Positions 58,159-64,000 of a DNA stretch of 64,000 nucleotides are shown piece after piece (the stretch's first letter is position 1; each line of letters starts with the position of its first letter). Source of the DNA: Chloroflexota bacterium. GTDB lineage: Bacteria > Chloroflexota > Dehalococcoidia > Lucifugimonadales > Lucifugimonadaceae. Under the pieces are notes generated by a model. It was not told the origin of the DNA and did not search any database. It saw nothing but the letters and a program-made list of their open reading frames with translations. Where the stretch lies: contig JAJCYY010000017.1 of assembly GCA_029262735.1 (NCBI GenBank), positions 1 through 64,000 on the forward strand, written 5' to 3'. The translations under genes were made by a program, and so were the position numbers.

Positions 58159-59088
58159 TTAGCCGGTGCCTGCTTCGCCCTCTGCCCACGCCTTGATGAT
58201 GTGATGAGCGATCGCGATAGGACCGGGAACCTTAAGGTCTGGATTCTCTTCCCGCAGCGCGCTGAGAACCTCTTCGCGAGTGAACCAGCGGACATCCGAC
58301 ATCTCTTCTTCGTCCCGGTTGATCTCGGTCGTTAGCGCCTTTGCGTGGCAGCCCATCATCAGTGAGGACGGGAAGGGCCAGGGTTGGGACGAGTGGTACT
58401 TCACCTCGCCGACCTCAATGCCCGCCTCCTCTCGAACCTCGCGGCGCACAGCCTCTTCAATCGCCTCACCTTGGTCAACGAAACCTGCCAGCGCCGAGTA
58501 CATGCCTGAGCGGGAGAGCCTGCCCCGGCTCTGTCCAAGGATGCAGCGATCTCCGTCATGAACGACCATGATTACCACCGGATCGGTGCGCGGAAAGTGT
58601 TCCGAGCCGCACTCGCCGCACTTTCGGACATGGCCTCCCTTGCCAGGCACTGTCCGGTGACCGCAGACGCTGCAGAACCGGTGCCGAGCGTGCCAGTCCA
58701 GCTGTGCGCGGCTCTGCGCCAGGATCCCGGTCTCTGGCCCCGGCAACTCCATCGCCGCAGACCGCACCTCCACGAACCGCCATGTGTCCGGCAGGTTCAG
58801 CTCATGAACCGGGTCGTGGACTTCGGATATATCGAGTGCGAAATGAGCCTTGTTATCCATGAATCCGAGGAACACGGGCTTGACGTCGATATCCAGCCGC
58901 TCGACGTCTGCGGGACTGATCCACCCGAGCGTGGGGTGCGGGTTGGTCTGGACCAGGACATTTAGTTGCCACATGGGCAGGACAAGTGTTTCGGGATCGA
59001 CGAACAGGGCATCGAGATGTGCTTCGTCTCGGCGCTGCACGTCGCCGCGGTCGAGCGGATTACCGGCAAAGATGTGAGGTTGTTTCAT
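58159..59088 (-). CDS. nudC: NAD(+) diphosphatase NudC
   Basis: A 309-residue Nudix hydrolase. A zinc ribbon CSVC...CGEC lies at mid-length. The Nudix box is GFVDQGEAIEEAVRREVREEAGIEV and the NudC-specific SQPWPFPSSLMMG motif follows. It hydrolyses NADH to NMNH and AMP and can remove NAD caps from RNA. The order (N-terminal domain, zinc ribbon, Nudix) and length fit E. coli NudC with a longer N-terminus. It is monocistronic on the minus strand. Assignment firm. Confidence 0.93.
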   Translation of the reverse strand: MKQPHIFAGNPLDRGDVQRRDEAHLDALFVDPETLVLPMWQLNVLVQTNPHPTLGWISPADVERLDIDVKPVFLGFMDNKAHFALDISEVHDPVHELNLPDTWRFVEVRSAAMELPGPETGILAQSRAQLDWHARHRFCSVCGHRTVPGKGGHVRKCGECGSEHFPRTDPVVIMVVHDGDRCILGQSRGRLSRSGMYSALAGFVDQGEAIEEAVRREVREEAGIEVGEVKYHSSQPWPFPSSLMMGCHAKALTTEINRDEEEMSDVRWFTREEVLSALREENPDLKVPGPIAIAHHIIKAWAEGEAGTG

Positions 59089-59224
59089 GGGTTGGTGGGG
59101 TTATTTTGTTCGAGGTGAACGACTGGCGGCGAGGCCGGTCTTTCTCGTGTTCCCGGACCGGGATCCAGCGGTACATGGTGAGATATGTTCATATTGGATG
59201 AGATTGATTGGCCCGCATGAGTGG

Positions 59225-59974
59225 TCAGGTCATCTGCAACCACTCCTCGGTCACAACCCCGTTTTGCAGCTTTGCAAACCCGAATCCGGAAACCGCAGCA
59301 CTCTCTCCAGCGCTGTCCTCGCCCGCAGTCCATCGGTATGCCACTCGTTCGCCCCAATCACCGCCTGAGATGCACTCGTCTACTCGGAAGACGCCTTCGT
59401 CCCAGCGAGTTCGGGTCTCGGATACATATATCCCTAGCCTGCGCCTTCCTTCAACCGCGTTCGAGCGCCCGTTGAGGTGAAGAACGTGGCCGCTTGCGAC
59501 ATGGGTCCGCAGGACATCAGCGTTCCCGTCTCCCCAAACGCTCTGCAGGTAGTCGGTCACGAGCGCAGCCGCAATGTCCTGTTCGACGGATTGCAGGTTG
59601 TATTCGGACCAGACCTCATCAGTCAGCAACCCGTTCTCAATCTTGAATGCGGTGACGGCCGGGAAGTCCATGCGAACGCCGGTTGGAGGATACTTGAAGA
59701 ACCCTGATCCGCCGGTATGCGTGCCCTGCATCCGCGTTCTGATAACCATCACATCGCCGTCTATATATATCTCCTCCAGAGGCCGCGAAAGGTCAGGGAA
59801 GTTTTTTCGGAGGTCCGTGATGAAATCGCCCCACGGCTGCGAAAGACCGGCTGTATGTCGGGCCTCTGCGGGGAAGATCTGGCCGACAATATTGACATCA
59901 CCGGTCGACCATAGCTCGCAGTAGAGTCGAGCCAGCCGGTTGGCGGTGGCTCGTATTTGTTCTGAATCTGTCAT
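59225..59974 (-). CDS. Tandem SnoaL-like (NTF2-fold) protein
   Basis: A 249-residue protein built from two SnoaL/ester cyclase-like NTF2-fold halves. The first is about residues 1-130 (LARLYCELWSTGDVNIVGQIFPAEARHTAG, and TAFKIENGLLTDEVWSEYN). The second is 135-249 (VTDYLQSVWGDGNADVLRTHVASGHVLHL, and GFGFAKLQNGVVTEEWLQM). Each half ends with the typical IxxGlxxEE/DEVW strand. NTF2-like proteins bind small hydrophobic ligands or act as cyclases/isomerases. It is transcribed after the MFS gene upstream, about 90 bases away. Function unknown. Confidence 0.8.
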   Translation of the reverse strand: MTDSEQIRATANRLARLYCELWSTGDVNIVGQIFPAEARHTAGLSQPWGDFITDLRKNFPDLSRPLEEIYIDGDVMVIRTRMQGTHTGGSGFFKYPPTGVRMDFPAVTAFKIENGLLTDEVWSEYNLQSVEQDIAAALVTDYLQSVWGDGNADVLRTHVASGHVLHLNGRSNAVEGRRRLGIYVSETRTRWDEGVFRVDECISGGDWGERVAYRWTAGEDSAGESAAVSGFGFAKLQNGVVTEEWLQMT

Positions 59975-60067
59975 CTGGTGCTGTCCTGATCTAATCCCGC
60001 AGTCGAAAGTCTACTCCCGGGCAGACCCCTGCGATCCTCCATCCATATATCTGGATGAAATGCTCGC

Positions 60068-61399
60068 TCAGACCTGTGCCAGAGCGGTCACCCGGTTAAC
60101 GCCACCAGGTTTGGTTGGCGCTCCAGGCCCCCCTGCCGCCAATGCCGCCGCAGCGCAGATCGGCGGCAGGATCATGTAGACAACGAGACCGAATGTGTAG
60201 GAACCGGAGATGTCGAAGGCCAGTGCCAGCGGCAGCGGTCCGAGAGCGGCTGCGGACATGGTGCCGAAGTTCGTGACACCGCGGATGGTGCCAAGATGCC
60301 GTCTGCCGAAATACGTTGGCCAGATCGACTGTAAGACGTTCATCAGGAATCCCATATTGAGACCGAGCAGAGCGCCGTAGACGTACGCATGCCACGGCTC
60401 TGAAACTTGCAGTAGCAGAAGCATGTTCAGCACGAGAAGCACCTGGCTGATCGCGATCAGATATCGTTCGGGAAACTTCTGTGACAGGTATCCGGCGATG
60501 AATTGGCCTGCGACTGCCGTCGGTGCGATGACTCCGAACACTCCGGCTGAAACCGACGTCGACAGACCTTTGTCTGTCACTATCTGAACCTGGTGGAACA
60601 TTACGCCCGTCCCTATGAGCGATTGCGCTGTTCCAGCGACCATCAGTAGCCATAGAGCACGTGAGTGTGCCGCTTCTCCCAAGGTCCAGGCGCGCTCCGT
60701 TGCTCCCGCACTTGATGTCCGTCGGGCAGCGGTAGCCACTGTTCCCTGCTTCACGCCATCTGGCAGAAGGCCAACGGATTCGGGGCTTCGCCTGACAAAG
60801 AGCACTACCGGGACGATTAGCAGAGCCCACGCCGTGATGGCGATGGCTATCCAGGCGGTGCGCCAGCCGTATGCGTCGATCAGCGTCGAGCCATAGATCG
60901 GGAACACCCCGCTCGCAGCGGCTCCGCCCAGCGACATGATGGCCAGCGCCATTGCACGCTTGCGAACGAACCAGACAGAGACCATTGTGGCGGGAATCAG
61001 GCTCAACGCGCCCTGGCCCATCGTTCTCATCACGGCGAATCCGATGAAGAGTTGCCAGGCGGTTTCGACCCGAGAGAGCCACATTGCTCCTGATCCGATC
61101 AGCACGGTCACGACTACCAGCATGATGCGCGGTCCGAAGCGGTCGAGGCTTCGACCTATGATGATCATCATCCCGGCGGCGCTGAGCGAACCGAACAGGT
61201 AGAGGGTGGAGATGTAGGTCGATGAGATTCCAAGGTCTTCGATGAACGAATCGAGGAAGACCGAGAAAATGTAGGTCTGGCCGGGTGCGGAGGTGAAACT
61301 CGCAAGCGCGGCAACGGCGAGGATTATCCAACCGTAGTAGAAGGGAGTGCGGGCTATGCGGGGAAGCTGCTCGGTTTGGATCTCAGGAGTTACGGCCAC
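60068..61399 (-). CDS. MFS transporter
   Basis: A 443-residue membrane protein with about twelve hydrophobic segments and a short loop with SLDRFGPRIMLVV between helices 2 and 3, the usual MFS signature. The N-terminus begins TPFYYGWIILAVAALASF, typical of oxalate/formate antiporter-like or monocarboxylate porters. Substrate unknown. It is upstream of the tandem SnoaL gene on the same strand and about 40 bases after the methyltransferase gene, so these may be one operon. Confidence 0.88.
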   Translation of the reverse strand: MAVTPEIQTEQLPRIARTPFYYGWIILAVAALASFTSAPGQTYIFSVFLDSFIEDLGISSTYISTLYLFGSLSAAGMMIIIGRSLDRFGPRIMLVVVTVLIGSGAMWLSRVETAWQLFIGFAVMRTMGQGALSLIPATMVSVWFVRKRAMALAIMSLGGAAASGVFPIYGSTLIDAYGWRTAWIAIAITAWALLIVPVVLFVRRSPESVGLLPDGVKQGTVATAARRTSSAGATERAWTLGEAAHSRALWLLMVAGTAQSLIGTGVMFHQVQIVTDKGLSTSVSAGVFGVIAPTAVAGQFIAGYLSQKFPERYLIAISQVLLVLNMLLLLQVSEPWHAYVYGALLGLNMGFLMNVLQSIWPTYFGRRHLGTIRGVTNFGTMSAAALGPLPLALAFDISGSYTFGLVVYMILPPICAAAALAAGGPGAPTKPGGVNRVTALAQV

Positions 61400-61441
61400 A
61401 TGCCCGATTGTACTCTGGGCAATTTGTTGAGATTCTAAAAA

Positions 61442-62215
61442 CTATCGGCGGACAGGCTTTCGCCCGACGGCGGCGTAAACGACATGCGGGGCAGAGATCC
61501 GATCGGACCTCGAGAATCTGTCCAGTGCCTCTTCGAGTTCCTGGTCGAAAATCGTGACCTCTTCCGGTGTCAGCGAAGCACCGATACCTGCGCTGGCCCT
61601 GATTCGCCCACGCCAGGCCTCTTTCGTGTACAGCGCATCGGCCTGCACGTGGTCGGACCGGACGCCTTCAAAGCCGCCGTTTTCCAGGTCCGAGACGAAT
61701 TCAGGGTGGAGACCGTTTCCGCCCCCCATGTTCCAGCTGGGGTTATGCTTTTCGATGAGCTTTTCGGACAGCTCGACTACGTTGCCCGGCCCGGTAATCC
61801 AGTCATAGGAACAGATCACCAGCGCCCCACCTTGCTTGAGGATCCGGCGAGCTTCGGCGAGTGCGGCGGGCCGGTCAAACCACCACCAGCTTTGCCCTGA
61901 GGCGACTATGTCAAAGCTGTCCGATTCGAGATCTGTTTTCTCAGCCGTCGCATTTACGTAGTGCGTCGAGACTCCCCACTCCATGTCCAGCCGCTTTGCC
62001 TCGGAGGTGAGGTTGTCTGAAGGATCGATGCCGGTGACGGACGCACCTCGTCTCGCCATTCCTCGTGCAAGCGTGCCTGTGCCGGTTCCGAGATCGACTG
62101 CGCTCGCGCCATCGAACTTCACACCGAGCGTTGCCAGCATCGTGAACAGTTGGTCAGGGAATCCCTGGCGGTGGCGTGAGTAGTCAGAAGCGGTTTCGCC
62201 GAAATCGGGATTCAT
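61442..62215 (-). CDS. Class I SAM-dependent methyltransferase (UbiE-like)
   Basis: A 257-residue methyltransferase with motif I AVDLGTGTGTLARGMA (about residues 40-55), motif II acidic Asp in VTGIDPS, motif IV FDIVASGQSWWWF and ARRILKQGGALVI. The WWWFD segment after motif IV resembles the trans-aconitate methyltransferase/DUF branch of UbiE-like enzymes. It lies between the FGE gene and the MFS gene, all on the minus strand. Substrate unknown. Confidence 0.87.
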   Translation of the reverse strand: MNPDFGETASDYSRHRQGFPDQLFTMLATLGVKFDGASAVDLGTGTGTLARGMARRGASVTGIDPSDNLTSEAKRLDMEWGVSTHYVNATAEKTDLESDSFDIVASGQSWWWFDRPAALAEARRILKQGGALVICSYDWITGPGNVVELSEKLIEKHNPSWNMGGGNGLHPEFVSDLENGGFEGVRSDHVQADALYTKEAWRGRIRASAGIGASLTPEEVTIFDQELEEALDRFSRSDRISAPHVVYAAVGRKPVRR

Positions 62216-62248
62216 TCTTACGCTGATCTGATCGCCGACAACTTTAAG

Positions 62249-63247
62249 CTAAACATTCATCGCCAGGCGGATTCCCATGTTGCCGGTCGACGAGTCGGGT
62301 GTCGATGATGTCCGGGCGCCGACTCTATATCGATTGCAGTATGAGTCGTGGCAGAGATAGGAGCCGCCTTTGGTCACTTTTGCCTGGCCTTCGCGCGGAC
62401 CCTGCGGGTTCACTCTCGTTGTCTCACGCTCGATGGCGTGGAATGTGGCGGAGAACCAGTCTGTGCACCACTCCCAGATGTTACCCGCGGCATCAAATAT
62501 GCCGTAGCCGTTGGCAGGGAATGAGCCGACCGGCGCGGTGCCGTGGAAGCCGTCTGCCAGGGAGTTCTGTTGCGGAAATTCGCCCTGCCAGATGTTGCAC
62601 ATGTGCTTACCGTCCGGCGTCAGCTCTTCGCCCCATGCGTAGGTTGCGCCGTCCAGGCCTCCGCGGGCGGCGAACTCCCATTCGGCTTCGGACGGAAGAC
62701 GCATTTCTGCCCATTCAGCGATAGCCACCGAATCGTTCCAGGAGATGTGGACGGCAGGGTTGTCGGGAATGTCCTCCCAGTCTGAGTCCGGTCCATGCGG
62801 ATGCCGCCAGTCGGCGCCGTGTACCTGCCACCACCACTGGGCACCCTGGACCGCCGATGTCACCTGCTTCCCGGTCTCTTCTGAGACGAAGTTGTGGAAC
62901 ACAAACGACCAGCCGAACGTCTCAGCCTCCGTCGTGTACCCGGTGTCTGATACGAACGCCGCGAACTGACGGTTCGTGACTTCGTGCGTGGCTATGGCGA
63001 ACGGGTTGACTGTGACCTCTCGGATCGGTCCCTCGCCGTCGCCTGGGAAGCGACGATTGTCGGTGCCCATCGCATATTTGCCACCATCGAGCTTGACGAT
63101 GCCATCCCGCAGCTCTTTCCTGATCGCGGAAGCGTTTGCGATCTGGATGGCCGGGTTAACTTTTGTCTCCGTCGACTCGTTGGAGGATGTGGCGTCACCT
63201 GTAGAGCGTTCAGGTGTGCAGCAAGAGCAGGATTCTTCGTTTGTCAT
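62249..63247 (-). CDS. Formylglycine-generating enzyme (FGE/SUMF1) family protein
   Basis: A 332-residue protein with a GGKYAMGTDNRRFPGDGEGP start, RLPSEAEWEFAARGG, and a C-terminal GGSYLCHDSYCNRYRVGAR. The two cysteines, Cys299 and Cys304, four residues apart, match the copper-binding active-site pair of true FGE (human Cys336/Cys341), unlike the many FGE-like proteins that lack them. FGE converts the active-site cysteine of sulfatases to formylglycine using oxygen. The N-terminus carries an unusual SCSCC cluster. No sulfatase gene is in this window. Confidence 0.9.
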   Translation of the reverse strand: MTNEESCSCCTPERSTGDATSSNESTETKVNPAIQIANASAIRKELRDGIVKLDGGKYAMGTDNRRFPGDGEGPIREVTVNPFAIATHEVTNRQFAAFVSDTGYTTEAETFGWSFVFHNFVSEETGKQVTSAVQGAQWWWQVHGADWRHPHGPDSDWEDIPDNPAVHISWNDSVAIAEWAEMRLPSEAEWEFAARGGLDGATYAWGEELTPDGKHMCNIWQGEFPQQNSLADGFHGTAPVGSFPANGYGIFDAAGNIWEWCTDWFSATFHAIERETTRVNPQGPREGQAKVTKGGSYLCHDSYCNRYRVGARTSSTPDSSTGNMGIRLAMNV

Positions 63248-63312
63248 CTGTCAATTATCCGCCTTTTGACGCTCTCAAGGTAGCGATAAGTGTTCAGAGA
63301 GGCTCAACTCGA

Positions 63313-64000
63313 TCAGTCAGCGAACTGCTTGCCTGTGCGCCGAGTGTCCACATCGTCACGCAGCCCTGTGACCTGCCGCTGGGTTAGGGCGATGAGAGCA
63401 ATGAGCGATGCCACAACAACCGGCCCAAGGGCCACGCCCCAGCGGACAGTGATCAGGTCACCCATGGTACCCGCCCAGAGGCCTCCGAGGATCGCCAGGC
63501 TCTGATTTATGGCGTATATGCCCATCACGCGGCCTCGCAGCGCATCAGGCACTCGCAGTTGGAGTGCAGTCATCGAGGTGATCGTGAACATGCCGTTGCC
63601 GAAGTGTCCGATGGCTACAAGTGGCAGAACCAGCGCGAACTGCTGGGCCTGTGCGGCAATGAAGATCAGGCTTGAGAAGAGGAGCGCGGCGCCGAGTATG
63701 GTCCATCCGAGCCAGCGGCCGGGCCTGATCCGACCCGCTGCGATGATGCCGCTCAGGGCGCCGATTCCGGCTGCGGAGAACAGGAAGCCAACCTGCCGGT
63801 CGCCGCCATCGAACTCCTTCACAAACGCTGGAAGTATCTGGATGTAGCCGAAAACGAAGAACATACTGGCGAAGTTCAGGCCAATGAGGATGGCGAAAAT
63901 CCGGGTTCTGACGATGTACGAAACGCCTTCACGGAATTCGCCAAGCACGTTGCGAGCCTGGCTCAGCACCGGCTTGCGAGTGGGAAGCAGCCACGTCGAA
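63313..64000 (-). CDS. MFS transporter, C-terminal part (gene runs off the window)
   Basis: The frame stays open to the right edge (codons 63997-63313 and beyond), so the start lies outside; a GTG at 63967 is only an internal codon. The visible 229 residues include REGVSYIVRTRIFAILIGLNF, then about six hydrophobic segments and a GxLxAGRIRPGR loop between them. This matches the EntS/DHA3-type MFS half with the typical lreG-x-yv-rtr helix start. Substrate unknown. Confidence 0.85.
   Translation of the reverse strand, partial: STWLLPTRKPVLSQARNVLGEFREGVSYIVRTRIFAILIGLNFASMFFVFGYIQILPAFVKEFDGGDRQVGFLFSAAGIGALSGIIAAGRIRPGRWLGWTILGAALLFSSLIFIAAQAQQFALVLPLVAIGHFGNGMFTITSMTALQLRVPDALRGRVMGIYAINQSLAILGGLWAGTMGDLITVRWGVALGPVVVASLIALIALTQRQVTGLRDDVDTRRTGKQFAD

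Overview
The window looks like a bacterial chromosome of the Chloroflexota, most likely a marine SAR202/Dehalococcoidia-type lineage. This is an inference from gene content and sequence style: rpoB/rpoC of Chloroflexota character with long acidic tails, a two-subunit glycine decarboxylase, enolase-superfamily and MlrC catabolic genes, and many stand-alone oxidoreductases. Base composition is moderately GC-rich and genes are packed densely on both strands. I see no phage, integrase, insertion sequence, rRNA operon or CRISPR array. Two tRNA genes are present (Val-GAC and Asp-GTC).

Layout. 0-3.6 kb: end of a sugar isomerase-like gene, a LOG-family protein, and a minus-strand KDPG aldolase / KDG kinase / SDR operon for 2-keto-3-deoxy sugar acids. 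3.9-6.5 kb: lipoprotein, aldo/keto reductase and a peroxiredoxin whose peroxidatic position is an in-frame TGA followed by a SECIS-like hairpin, i.e. a probable selenoprotein. 6.5-11.9 kb: amidohydrolase and a complete glycine cleavage gene set (gcvT-gcvH-gcvPA-gcvPB). 12-17.6 kb: a protein with three RidA domains in one chain, a MidA-type methyltransferase, citrate synthase and threonyl-tRNA synthetase. 17.9-19.3 kb: tRNA-Val and an ArsR / SRPBCC / monooxygenase-like operon behind a double palindromic operator. 19.3-27.8 kb: rpoC and rpoB. 28-32.3 kb: a copper island (cytochrome c, CsoR, CopA, YHS protein, glutaredoxin-like protein) ending at tRNA-Asp. 32.6-37 kb: double-receiver response regulator, flavin-type oxidoreductase, MBL hydrolase / cupin / amidohydrolase cluster, and a zinc-ribbon protein. 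37-46 kb: RCK channel, xylonate-type dehydratase, GH15 glycosidase divergent from a fused trehalose-phosphate synthase/phosphatase, and an enolase-superfamily enzyme. 46-54 kb: PAP2 phosphatase, secreted helical protein, RsgA, an MlrC / enolase-superfamily pair, a Na/Ca antiporter and an acetyltransferase. 54-64 kb: two methyltransferases, an SDR, a Gfo/Idh/MocA oxidoreductase, NudC, a tandem SnoaL-like protein, two MFS transporters and a formylglycine-generating enzyme homologue.

How the genes fit together. The content suggests a heterotrophic generalist. It appears to oxidise sugar acids (YjhG-type dehydratase, KDG kinase, KDPG aldolase) and other organic acids (two enolase-superfamily enzymes, MlrC, amidohydrolases). 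It channels glycine into one-carbon metabolism, stores or protects with trehalose, and controls copper and peroxide stress. The most noteworthy items are the selenocysteine peroxiredoxin, the triple-RidA polypeptide, the eroded second zinc site of RpoC, and the tandem ArsR-type operators. All functional calls come from reading motifs by eye; no database search was possible.
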